Assembly: GCF_000027005.1 (NCBI RefSeq)
Contig: NC_012964.1
Span: 1,550,001 to 1,614,000, forward strand
Direction of reading: 5' to 3'
Length of the DNA stretch: 64,000 nt
From: Komagataella phaffii GS115
Taxonomy: Eukaryota > Ascomycota > Pichiomycetes > Pichiales > Pichiaceae
The translations under genes were made by a program, and so were the position numbers. The notes beneath the pieces are model-generated. The model was not told where the DNA came from. It worked only from the letters and a program-made list of their open reading frames with translations, and made no database searches. This document shows, in pieces, positions 25,913 through 34,726 of this stretch; position 1 is the stretch's first letter, and each line of letters opens with the position of its first letter.

Positions 25913-27742
25913 TCAGCTAAGATTCATGTCGCTCATTGTGAACAACAAATCGTCATCCTCTTCTTTGATCGTGATCTCTTTGCTTTTTTTCGTATCTTGA
26001 AGGCGAAGTTTTCTGTACTTCAATAGATGATTCAAATTTCTTTGAGTGATCATGTCTTCCTCCTCCTCATCATCATCAATTATTGCGTGCTCTTCATAAA
26101 CATGTTCTTTAGAAGCCTCATCAGATATCGCACTGTCACCAGAGCCTAGCCCGGATGGTAGTCCTAGTATTGTTCCAGGCCTTGGCGACTGGCCAGATCC
26201 TCGTCTGTTGGAAGAAGAGTTACGTCGGCTCGAACTCTGCAAAATGTCACGGATAGAATTGGCTGATTGTGCGGAGTCCTGGTGATCCATTCGTGCGTAA
26301 GTTAAAGATTGAGAGATTGAGGCTGTAGATGAGCCTGGCCCCATGGTTGGAGGTGATATGGAATACCTTCGTGATGGGGACAATGAGAGAACTCCATGGG
26401 CACTTGTGGGTAAACTTGCATGTACCGAATCACTCAAGATATCATGAGTTTTCTGTAAGAGTTGAAATCGATTCAGAGATGACGGTGAAGTTTCACGTGA
26501 CCGTGCTGAGGAAAGCCTTAAATTCGGCCTGGCATCAATCATACGCATGAGGTCATTTATATCTTCATCGACGTAGAATTGGTCTGGGTCTATGTCAGAC
26601 GATGATAAGTCACTTGAACGACGATCGACCGATGTTCGGGAATGGAGACTCCCTCTGCGTGCTAACCTAAAAGAGGAAGAGAATTTTGTTGCTGGAGAGA
26701 TTGTTGAATGGTCCTCAAGCACGGAGTTTATTGACGTTGGAATGCTATTTCTTGGATTCCGAAGAAGTTGTACAAGGGAAGCGTTAGAGCTTGAGCGATG
26801 ATGAATTTGAAGAGGGATAGGCTGTGACTCAGTCCGGGCACAAAGTGTCGCAGTGAAGCCATGACCGGGACTACGACCAGGGCTGGACGATAAAACACCA
26901 GTCTTGAAAGGTTGTATTCCAACAGCCCGAGAAAGCCCACCTGTGACCGTGTTATCACGCGCTTTTCGACGTGTGCTTGCCCACCGAAAGGCAGTATTTC
27001 TACGGAAGCTGCAACTGATCTTCAAACTACCCATTGAAGTGGTTATAGATCGAAATTTTTTTTGGCTCAAATGGGAATAATAGCACTGACTTTGATCTTG
27101 CTCTTCTGAATTCTTCGATTCGCCCAGGAACGAATCACTTAAACCAATTCGATCTTTGCTGGAGATTGGCTCGCTACCATCTAATGTTCGAGTCCCTATT
27201 TTCCAGTTCCCCTCTTGAAAGAGCCTAAATGCAGGCATCAATCGTACAAATGTGTAGAGATTGCGAAAAAGAATGATCATTTTCTTGTAAATACCGTAGA
27301 TCTCAGTAGAATTTTTGTCCAGGGTAGTCAAATCAAATTCTAGTAACCATCGTTCTAGAACAATCTCGTTGCGCTCGTAGTTACCAACGTTGATGACGAC
27401 ATCATCTTGGCTCAATCCATCGGCTCCCCCACGAAGGACCAGACTATCTGAATGCTCTGTTGGAACTACCAGAAAAACTTCTAAAACCATGGGTGGGATC
27501 GTTAGTAGGTCATTACCTTTCCAACGAGATAATGCAATCTTAGCACTAGAGGACAGTTCTGGAACCAGTAAGTTGAACCATTTATTGGGTTTAACAAAAT
27601 CCAGACCTGAATCTTCACTTTTAGAAGGTTCGGATGAAAAAAATCGTCCGTGTGTAACCACATTCGCACCTTTGGAAAAAAATCCGTTCACAGATTGAAC
27701 TAGTTTGGGCCTTCCTTTTACCGTCGAATTTGTTTTGGACAT
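25913..27742 (-). CDS. ATG13: Autophagy regulator Atg13
   Basis: Atg13 is the TOR-regulated partner of the Atg1 kinase at the pre-autophagosomal structure. The 609-residue protein has the two-part family architecture. An N-terminal HORMA domain (about 35-240) carries K-W-F-N-L-L, P-P-M-V-L-E-V-F-L, E-R-W-L-L-E-F and the helix-rich I-Y-K-K-M-I-I-L-F-R-N-L-Y-T-F-V-R-L-M-P. A long Ser/Arg/Pro-rich disordered C-terminus follows, where phosphosites and the Atg1 and Atg17 binding segments usually lie. The acidic patch D-D-D-E-E-E-E-D lies near residue 560. It starts at the ATG at 27742. It is one end of the inverted five-gene block and lies tandem to RPC82. Confidence 0.93.
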   Translation of the reverse strand: MSKTNSTVKGRPKLVQSVNGFFSKGANVVTHGRFFSSEPSKSEDSGLDFVKPNKWFNLLVPELSSSAKIALSRWKGNDLLTIPPMVLEVFLVVPTEHSDSLVLRGGADGLSQDDVVINVGNYERNEIVLERWLLEFDLTTLDKNSTEIYGIYKKMIILFRNLYTFVRLMPAFRLFQEGNWKIGTRTLDGSEPISSKDRIGLSDSFLGESKNSEEQDQSQCYYSHLSQKKFRSITTSMGSLKISCSFRRNTAFRWASTRRKARDNTVTGGLSRAVGIQPFKTGVLSSSPGRSPGHGFTATLCARTESQPIPLQIHHRSSSNASLVQLLRNPRNSIPTSINSVLEDHSTISPATKFSSSFRLARRGSLHSRTSVDRRSSDLSSSDIDPDQFYVDEDINDLMRMIDARPNLRLSSARSRETSPSSLNRFQLLQKTHDILSDSVHASLPTSAHGVLSLSPSRRYSISPPTMGPGSSTASISQSLTYARMDHQDSAQSANSIRDILQSSSRRNSSSNRRGSGQSPRPGTILGLPSGLGSGDSAISDEASKEHVYEEHAIIDDDEEEEDMITQRNLNHLLKYRKLRLQDTKKSKEITIKEEDDDLLFTMSDMNLS

Positions 27743-27883
27743 TGTAAAAGATTACGATCGATAATTGATAGTTCATAGAACAAGAGACATGTTAGATAGC
27801 GATTTAATAATTCGGACTCTTGAATGTCGGATGCGACAAATGCCCGCGATAGGGAAACACGAGATGAAGTAATCAACAATTAT

Positions 27884-29773
27884 CTAGGTACAAAATTTTA
27901 ATGCATCAAGGGATGCCAATATCCTACTCAGCTGACCATAACTTCTTAGTTCATGTTGATACACAAATTCCATTTGTTTCAGTTCAGAAGGTTGTAGAAA
28001 CTCTAGTTCTTTGCCCTGAACATCATCTCGACTAACCTTATCAAGAAGAATTTTGTTGTCAATTTTAAGAGCTGTTAAACTTTCCAGTACTTGAGCTGCG
28101 TTGAACGCCAAAGACTTTAACATTAAATTTGTTCCAAGATCAAAGCGGTGGCGAAAAGCAAAAACTGAGCGAAGTGCATTCCGATCTTGAGTTTTCGGAA
28201 CTTCTTGTATTTCTATAATCTGAAATTCAATAAGTTTGGCCAAATTTGTTCTGATTTCACTTGCTTTCATGAGTACCTTGTTTGCTAACATTTTCTCATC
28301 AATAAGTCTATGATCGATGATGCAGTTAAGTATTCTTAGGCAGGAAGCCCCCAGAACTGTTCCGATGCATGATTTGTATACTTGTATATTGATCACAGGG
28401 GCCAAATCAGTAAAAGGCACGAAGAAAGTGCCATGGTCTCCATGTGCAAGGAATGGAACTGATGAATCTTTGGCTAGAAGTTCAAGCAGCGCCTGCAACT
28501 TCGGCATCCTAGCTGGATCTTCTTCAGCGTAACGGGCTACATTGACGGGAGCAAGTAAGTTGGAACCGGAGCAATTATCTTCGAGTTTGATTTTCTTATG
28601 AACCGATGCTGCTGTGTGCTCTGAAGAAACAATGGGACGCTTTCCAGTCGAAAAAGCTTCACTCCAAATCGTGGAATCAAGAGCTCGGCGATACTCGGGA
28701 GATAATTTACTTAGAACATCACTCGGGTGAAACGTAACTTCGGGGTTACAATCATTGTCACGTTGCCTCTCCAAAGTTTCACGAACAGTAGCTGGTGATA
28801 ATCCTGTGGTCGTAGATTGACCAGATCCGGCTACTAGTCGTAGTAAAACTGTTACATGCATGTTAAGAGGAGATTTTGTATGACGTTCCACGATGGAAAG
28901 TGCAGCCTGGTAGACTTGTCCTGCTACAGAACCTAAACGATGACGTGCCAAATTAGTCAATTGTAAGGTACGCTTGTGCTTGAGAAAGCGATCGAAATTA
29001 ACAGCTAGCGCTACGTTACGCCTTACTTTTGAGATAGAAGGTGACTCACTTGTTACATTGGAGCTGACCAGGCCCATTCTTAGATGATCCAAAGACTCTG
29101 TCATTTTTCTGATAAAAGCAATACAAGTTTCCTCTCGAACCTGCGCGGTACGCTTTACATCACTTATCGTTTGACCTAAGTGCTCTTTATGATAACTAGC
29201 CTGGGTGGTTCTATAGAGATCATCCCATTGATCTTGTACCCCTTGAAACCCCTCTGATCCAGTAGGAATTAACCAATCATCTTCAATCAAATGCCGTGCA
29301 GCATTATGGATCTCCACACCATTGTCATCACGTTCTAGGTCACCAAGTCTGACATGCCCTGAAGTAATCACAGCTTGAAGGAGTGTAGCAGCATCTGGAC
29401 CATGTTCGTGCCGCACAACTGCAATCATTTCTCCTCCATAAAGAAGGAGAAGAGGACCGGTTTCATGGAAATAATACCAGGTTTGCCCGGCCGAGTTCTT
29501 TTTAGACTTGTCGCCATCATTTTCATTAGAATGACTATTAGTTTTTTTCTCGGTATAATACACCACACAACTTAACTGAATCAAAGCTACCAGAGCAGCG
29601 TGAACCTTACGTTGAGGTATGCCTAAAGTGTTTCCTAAACGACCCACTGTCAAGCGGCCTTTCGCCATTAGTAGCCCTATTACATCGCTCGCCACAGGCC
29701 CTACGACCTGTCTGACTAACGTCGTGTATAGGTATGACTCAGGAGATTGGCTCCTGTTATAGTCTTTGTCCAT
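27884..29773 (-). CDS. RPC82: RNA polymerase III subunit C82
   Basis: Rpc82 (C82, human RPC3/RPC62) forms the C82-C34-C31 initiation subcomplex of RNA polymerase III. The 629-residue product has the winged-helix N-terminus (Y-T-T-L-V-R-Q-V-V-G-P-V-A, then K-G-R-L-T-V-G-R-L-G-N-T-L-G-I-P), a central Y-R-R-A-L-D-S-T-I-W-S-E block, and C-terminal winged helices ending L-R-S-Y-G-Q-L-S-R-I-L-A-S-L. Length is close to S. cerevisiae (654). It starts at the ATG at 29773 and shares a 151-bp divergent promoter with QCR2, the same pairing as YPR190C/YPR191W. Confidence 0.94.
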   Translation of the reverse strand: MDKDYNRSQSPESYLYTTLVRQVVGPVASDVIGLLMAKGRLTVGRLGNTLGIPQRKVHAALVALIQLSCVVYYTEKKTNSHSNENDGDKSKKNSAGQTWYYFHETGPLLLLYGGEMIAVVRHEHGPDAATLLQAVITSGHVRLGDLERDDNGVEIHNAARHLIEDDWLIPTGSEGFQGVQDQWDDLYRTTQASYHKEHLGQTISDVKRTAQVREETCIAFIRKMTESLDHLRMGLVSSNVTSESPSISKVRRNVALAVNFDRFLKHKRTLQLTNLARHRLGSVAGQVYQAALSIVERHTKSPLNMHVTVLLRLVAGSGQSTTTGLSPATVRETLERQRDNDCNPEVTFHPSDVLSKLSPEYRRALDSTIWSEAFSTGKRPIVSSEHTAASVHKKIKLEDNCSGSNLLAPVNVARYAEEDPARMPKLQALLELLAKDSSVPFLAHGDHGTFFVPFTDLAPVINIQVYKSCIGTVLGASCLRILNCIIDHRLIDEKMLANKVLMKASEIRTNLAKLIEFQIIEIQEVPKTQDRNALRSVFAFRHRFDLGTNLMLKSLAFNAAQVLESLTALKIDNKILLDKVSRDDVQGKELEFLQPSELKQMEFVYQHELRSYGQLSRILASLDALKFCT

Positions 29774-29877
29774 GGGGGAAAAGAGAGAGAAAATTTGAAA
29801 TAGATTATATAATCAGAATGCCATAAACTGCAGATTATGTCAGCGCCTTGCTGATATTTACCTTACCTAAGCCCTCG

Positions 29878-29885
29878 ACCAATCA
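29878..29885 (-). promoter_or_regulatory. HAP-complex CCAAT box upstream of QCR2
   Basis: The minus strand reads TGATTGGT, an exact match to the yeast Hap2/3/4/5 consensus TNATTGGT, about 40 bp upstream of the QCR2 ATG. QCR2 is a respiratory-chain gene of the type the HAP complex activates in S. cerevisiae. Binding here is inference. Confidence 0.5.
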
Positions 29886-29924
29886 AAACCAACTCTTTCT
29901 CTTCATTACATACACTCAAAAGCC

Positions 29925-30983
29925 ATGTTGAAGAACATCACTAGATCCTACGCCACTGCACCTGTTAAGGTCACCAGTACTTCTAGTACCCTCCTGTCGG
30001 CTCCATTGGCATCGGTTCGTATTGTTGTCGCAAACGCAGGTTCCAAAGCATCCCCTGCTGGCTTGGCTCACTTATTGTCAAGATCCAACGCTGTGGCCGA
30101 CACAGACTCCAAGTCTGCCCTGCGCCTTCATAGGGAATCTGAGTTACTAGGTGGGCAAGTTCAGTCTAAGGTAACCCGAGATTCTATCATTTTATCTGCC
30201 ACATTTCTTAAGGAACATGCACCGTTTTTCGTTTCTTCTATTGCTGACTTACTCACCAAGACTGTATACAAGCCCTATGAGTATGCAGAAATTATCAAGC
30301 CAGCAGCCTTAGCGGATTATATCATTGCTAATGGCTCTTCATCATTTGTTGCTCTCGAGGAATTACATTCTATTTCCTTCCGCCGTGGCCTGGGAAACCC
30401 TCTATTATATGACGGAGTAAGCCATTTCTCTCACGAGTCGTTGAAGGCCTATGCTGCGCAAGTGTATACGCGGGATAATATTCTTGTTACAGGGTCCAAT
30501 TTGAATGAGGCAGATTTGAGCTCATTTGTTGCAGATTCTTCATTTTCTGACCTTTCTGTTGGCAATGGTCCTCCTTCTATTCCTCAAAAACAATTTTTAG
30601 GTGTTGAGTCTCGGATTCGCCGTGTTGGTGCCACCACAGCTGTCTTAGGTGTCCCTTTAGACATTTCAAATCTTGCCTCTTATCAACTGGTTGTTTCTAA
30701 CCTGGTTGCTCGCGGCTTTGATTCGAAAGTACTTAGTTATGACAATGGTGCGTTGTTTTATGCTTCAGTTAGTGGTTCTACCAAGGAGGTCACCGCTCGG
30801 TTGAGAGATCTCAAGAAGGCTCTTTCTGATATCACTATGACCTATGCCCACTTGGCCGCTACTCAAGTTGCCAGGCAGAGCTTGTCTGTTAAAATAGAAG
30901 GAAGTTCAGCAGCTAACCTTTCTAAGACTAATCTCGTTGTCGTTGGTGATGTGGACGGTGTTCCTTACTTAGACGAATTGTAG
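29925..30983 (+). CDS. QCR2: Cytochrome bc1 core protein 2
   Basis: Core protein 2 of mitochondrial complex III (ubiquinol-cytochrome c reductase), on the matrix side of the inner membrane. The 352-residue product starts with a typical presequence (M-L-K-N-I-T-R-S-Y-A-T-A). It then has the M16 peptidase-like fold without an active zinc site: G-L-A-H-L-L-S-R-S, R-E-S-E-L-L-G-G-Q-V-Q-S-K-V-T-R-D and F-R-R-G-L-G-N-P-L-L-Y. No H-x-x-E-H motif is present, as expected for Qcr2. The CCAAT box upstream fits respiratory control. Confidence 0.94.
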   Translation: MLKNITRSYATAPVKVTSTSSTLLSAPLASVRIVVANAGSKASPAGLAHLLSRSNAVADTDSKSALRLHRESELLGGQVQSKVTRDSIILSATFLKEHAPFFVSSIADLLTKTVYKPYEYAEIIKPAALADYIIANGSSSFVALEELHSISFRRGLGNPLLYDGVSHFSHESLKAYAAQVYTRDNILVTGSNLNEADLSSFVADSSFSDLSVGNGPPSIPQKQFLGVESRIRRVGATTAVLGVPLDISNLASYQLVVSNLVARGFDSKVLSYDNGALFYASVSGSTKEVTARLRDLKKALSDITMTYAHLAATQVARQSLSVKIEGSSAANLSKTNLVVVGDVDGVPYLDEL

Positions 30984-31229
30984 ATACAGTGCCGTTGATT
31001 GTCCTTTAAATATATTCACTTATTTAGGTTCAAAATACTATTCGATAATTTACCTTAACTTTGCTCTAGGTATGTATAGAAAACACTAAATCTGTTCAAC
31101 AAACATGCGAGCGAATACTTTCGCCCACTGAACAAAAAATTACCTTACACGCTTTTTACTACCTTTATGAAGCACAGATTTATCAAAAAAGTTTAGAAAC
31201 TCTCGGCGCGAACTTTGTTTCTTTTCCAA

Positions 31230-31502
31230 ATGTCGTTTAATCCAATAAACCCGAAACCATTTTTGAAGTCCCTAATTAACAGATCTGTCATTGTCAAACT
31301 GAAATCATCAAATGTGGAATATCATGGCTTTCTACTCAGTGTGGACAACTACATGAACCTGTCACTCGACAGTAGCACTAAGGAGTTTGATCCTATAACA
31401 GAAGAGCTAACGCCACTTGGAAGTGACCTATTCATACGCTGCAATAATGTGCTATGGATCTCCACGACTGAAGAGCATGTTCACACCAGTAAAGCTCAGT
31501 GA
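31230..31502 (+). CDS. SMX3: Sm protein F
   Basis: SmF is one of seven Sm-ring proteins that bind the U-rich site of spliceosomal snRNAs U1, U2, U4 and U5. The 90-residue product has both Sm motifs. Sm1 spans about residues 12-50 (F-L-K-S-L-I-N-R-S-V-I-V-K-L with V-D-N-Y-M-N-L). Sm2 is I-R-C-N-N-V-L-W-I (about 69-77), and N-P-I-N-P-K-P-F leads into the fold as in other SmF proteins. The frame extends five codons upstream to a TTG, so I use the ATG at 31230. In S. cerevisiae SMX3 (YPR182W) lies in the same chromosomal block. Confidence 0.95.
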   Translation: MSFNPINPKPFLKSLINRSVIVKLKSSNVEYHGFLLSVDNYMNLSLDSSTKEFDPITEELTPLGSDLFIRCNNVLWISTTEEHVHTSKAQ

Positions 31503-31922
31503 GAGATCTAAGATTTACCGTTCTTATCGTTCGTCTTTGTTTCTAGGCTGTCCCAAAGTCGTTATTTGTAGTCTTTTTGGTGCTAAGTTCAGTCCTTAAC
31601 TATTCAATTCATCTTTCTCGCGAAAATTAATTCAAATAGTTCATCGGGCTTCTTATCTATGATAATCTATACCATAAAATGTGAATTTCACTAATGAAAC
31701 ATTAAAAAATCGAGAGCAAAACTTGTGTTTGCTCTAGATACAGTGTCTGTTGGTTTGGTTTTTATATTATTGTTTATATATTGCTTTTACATCGTAATCA
31801 GCTCAAAATTTTTTGTACACTGTGTACGCCAGAAAATTTTCGCGAGCTACTCCTTTGTAGGTAAACCTATTCAGTCGAAACGACTTCATTCTCGGTGACC
31901 TTATTCGTTCAATTGAGGATAT
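31503..31922. other. SMX3 to NCBP3-like spacer with a 12-bp inverted repeat
   Basis: A 420-bp AT-rich spacer between tandem genes. It contains CTCGCGAAAATT at 31617-31628 and its exact complement AATTTTCGCGAG at 31835-31846. Each arm contains CGCGAAAA, which fits the Swi4/6 cell-cycle box consensus CRCGAAA. No gene was recognised in it. Confidence 0.6.
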
Positions 31923-32651
31923 ATGGAGTTAACAGGTGGTCAAATTTCCAAGGTAGAACAGCGTCCAAACGCGGTATTCATTAGAGGTGTTGGTCAACTT
32001 TCTACCTCAGATATAAAGCATTATCTTGACGCTCACCTCAAAGAAGGTTACACTTTTTCCACTAGACATCTCTTCGAAGACTTTAAATATCGAATTCAAT
32101 GGGTTAATGACGAAAGCGTGGTTATTAACTTTATCTCAAGTGAGGGTGCCCTAAAAGCGTTAAGGTTACTTTCAACTCAAGATCTACCCCTCCACGAGGA
32201 ACGTTTGGCCCAACCTTATCGACGCAAATCCAAGGATGATGGTCGAGATACTGACGATGATAAGGTAATACTTCATGTAAGACAGGCTCGTACCGATGAT
32301 AAGAAAGAGCTCAATGCAAAAGCAAAATCCCGCTATTATTTACTCCATGGTGAGCCTGAGTTCTCATCTGGAGCAAGAAAAGGTAGATACCGAGAAAGAG
32401 ATTCAGTGGTTTCGAAACCGATACAAACAACTGAAGATTTAATAACAGGGGAACTAGTTACTGGAAGGGACCAGGAAGTACGGCGTAGCGATGCCAATAT
32501 GCTATTTCATAGGCTAGGTTCTAGTAAGGCATTCAAGACAAGAAATGAGGAGGATCTATTTCCTCAGTATGCTAATGGTCAGCAAATCGTTTCAAATGAT
32601 GAGGAGGATCTTTTCCCTCAATACCTTCGTGATAGGTCTCCAAAGAGATGA
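31923..32651 (+). CDS. NCBP3-like RRM/cap-binding protein
   Basis: A 242-residue protein resembling the nuclear cap-binding subunit 3 (NCBP3) family, which links capped RNA to export and processing factors. The N-terminal domain has the family RRM-like order. F-I-R-G-V-G-Q-L-S-T-S-D-I-K-H-Y-L (about 19-35) is followed by R-I-Q-W-V-N-D-E-S-V-V-I-N-F and E-G-A-L-K-A-L-R. A basic segment L-H-V-R-Q-A-R-T-D-D-K-K (about 118-129) with S-R-Y-Y-L-L-H-G corresponds to the conserved stretch after the RRM. The C-terminus has two copies of E-E-D-L-F-P-Q-Y (about residues 207-214 and 226-233), separated by 11 residues. The assignment rests on remembered motifs and is less certain than for its neighbours. 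The ATG at 31923 is the first in frame. Confidence 0.65.
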   Translation: MELTGGQISKVEQRPNAVFIRGVGQLSTSDIKHYLDAHLKEGYTFSTRHLFEDFKYRIQWVNDESVVINFISSEGALKALRLLSTQDLPLHEERLAQPYRRKSKDDGRDTDDDKVILHVRQARTDDKKELNAKAKSRYYLLHGEPEFSSGARKGRYRERDSVVSKPIQTTEDLITGELVTGRDQEVRRSDANMLFHRLGSSKAFKTRNEEDLFPQYANGQQIVSNDEEDLFPQYLRDRSPKR

Positions 32652-32808
32652 TGGATTATATTATATCTGTAGAAACGTAAGTTGGCACCATTTTCACTAC
32701 AGTAAGTGGCTCTGTCAGAGCTCGAATACCTAACTCTCTGGTATAAGAAACTAAGAATTTCGCCTCTTCGTCTTCACTAAACGAAAAAGTTTCTTGTCAC
32801 CTCTTAGC

Positions 32809-33972
32809 ATGTTTATGTTGCCAGCACTTTTCCTTCGACTGGCTTTATTTCTGACTATACCTGCTGATATTGAAAGCATCATACAAGATTCAGTCTTGTT
32901 TTCAACGCCAACCAATTCTTACAAGCAGCTGCAAGAGGAGTTTTTTCTTCAACACATCAGGCACACAGTAACAACCAGTCCACTTCTGATTACAATCTTG
33001 AACTTGATTAATAATGATCAGTTTTTGACAAACTTGATCTACTCTGTTGTGGACATTTCTATAGCATATCTTTTGGTATCTACAATTGGGAGATTTACAA
33101 AGGTCGATAGGGAGAGAATATTGAAGCTCTACTTGTTCAATCCTTTGGTGTTACTCTCGTTGGTCAGCAAAACTACCACAATTTTCAACAACTTGTTCAT
33201 AGTTGCGGCCCTCAATGCACTCACAGTTTCATGCTATTGTCTTTCAGCCATATTTATTGCCACATCTGCCTATTTCACGTACTACTCTTGGTACCTCATG
33301 GTGCCTATACTAACTTATATCTACAAAGAAACGCAGTGTACTTTAATTGTGATTAAAACACTATTAGTCTTTGCGGCTACCACAGTTGCAATAATGTTAT
33401 TAACCACACAAAGTAAGGAAGAGTTCTTCACGTACTACAGGGAACTCTCAAGTTTCACTACTATAACTCCGAATTTAGGTTTGTGGTGGTACTTTTTCAC
33501 AGAGATATTCGAATTTTTCCACAATTTCTTTATCGTAATGTTCAATCTTTACACATTTGTTTATGTGATACCACTAACTCTCAAATTCCAAGGAAGACAA
33601 GATTATCGCAAGGGACTTATTTTTTCCATTTGGGTTATTCTTGCTCTTGAAGCTATCTTCAAACCATATCCAGTTATTGCGGATCATATACTTGTTCACT
33701 CTTATGTACCTCTCTGGAGTCTATGCTTTCATGACTTGAAGTTTCCGTTACTATTAAGTTATCTTGCGAATATGGTACTTTTATTAATGCTGCCTACATT
33801 TTACTTTATGTGGATTAATCTGTCATCAGGAAACGCAAACTTTTTTTATGCAATTGGTTTGGTGTTCAGCTTTATACAGGTGGCTGTGCTCATGGATTTC
33901 ATATGGGCGATGATTCAAAATAGTCACCGAGCATGTTATGGGTTCTCTAGAAAGAGGCTGACTCAGATTTAG
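32809..33972 (+). CDS. GAB1: GPI transamidase subunit Gab1 (PIG-U)
   Basis: Gab1 is the PIG-U subunit of the GPI transamidase in the endoplasmic reticulum membrane, which attaches GPI anchors to proteins. The 387-residue product is strongly hydrophobic, with about nine to ten predicted membrane spans. The family signature T-P-N-L-G-L-W-W-Y-F-F-T-E-I-F is present around residues 223-237, and the loop region F-N-P-L-V-L-L-S-L-V-S-K-T-T-T matches PIG-U. The frame begins with a TTG at 32794, so the ATG at 32809 is preferred; another ATG two codons on is possible. It lies tandem to the NCBP3-like gene. Confidence 0.9.
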   Translation: MFMLPALFLRLALFLTIPADIESIIQDSVLFSTPTNSYKQLQEEFFLQHIRHTVTTSPLLITILNLINNDQFLTNLIYSVVDISIAYLLVSTIGRFTKVDRERILKLYLFNPLVLLSLVSKTTTIFNNLFIVAALNALTVSCYCLSAIFIATSAYFTYYSWYLMVPILTYIYKETQCTLIVIKTLLVFAATTVAIMLLTTQSKEEFFTYYRELSSFTTITPNLGLWWYFFTEIFEFFHNFFIVMFNLYTFVYVIPLTLKFQGRQDYRKGLIFSIWVILALEAIFKPYPVIADHILVHSYVPLWSLCFHDLKFPLLLSYLANMVLLLMLPTFYFMWINLSSGNANFFYAIGLVFSFIQVAVLMDFIWAMIQNSHRACYGFSRKRLTQI

Positions 33973-34726
33973 CAATAATGCATTCATACTTCGTTAAAGG
34001 AGCACTTATGATCATAAAGAGATGAAACGAAAAAACAAATAATGCGTGGGCTCCATAGCAGGATGGTATCTTCAAAGCTATCATAAGGGATCGAAGGACG
34101 GACAGTACTGTGATGCGATGGCGAGAGCAAATAATCCGAAAGGAATTTCATCCCTAAGTACACATGGTGAACGTCTTTGAGCCAAAGCACGTTGCTAAAC
34201 TGGCCTAAGTTTGATCATCGTGCAAATTCAGTTATATGATGAGTCTAGTTCCTTGATTTCTTTTGTTTGATTCAATTATGAGATGGGAAATTGACAGTCC
34301 CGCAAGTTCTAGCAGTGATACCGTTCTTGTTCTTCTCTTCGTGCTATCACATGGCCCTGGAGTGAGTTTATAGTGGCGGCAGAATACATGCCAGGTTTCA
34401 ATTGAGCTGCTCCGAGCCATTTTGTACTTTTTCAGATTGCGCTTCGAAGGACATCCCAAGCCTCAGTGGCGTAAGTAAAGAATATAACTCATATTGAACT
34501 ATATATCACCCGCTATCACGTTATTACTTCATCGCTCTTCCGGTGTCCTCAATTGCAGAACATAGGTATTTGTGTTATTTAATGTTAACGTGAATAAATC
34601 AGTTTTTTTTTCTTGAGCCAGTATTCAATAGTCTGAAGGAAATTGCCACCTGAAAAAGACACCTTTCAGTTCATTTGCAGAGGTGAACATAGGTACTAGG
34701 TCAAGTTCTATTTCCCGTTTGCGGAA
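33973..34726. other. GAB1-HDA3 convergent intergenic region
   Basis: About 750 bp between two convergent 3' ends, which is long for such a spacing in this window. It contains only short frames without recognisable similarity and several T-tracts on the right. I see no tRNA. Confidence 0.5.

Noticed and set aside
25913..27742. Several long plus-strand frames opposite ATG13
   Set aside because: They are shadows of the Ser/Arg-rich ATG13 coding region with no family match.
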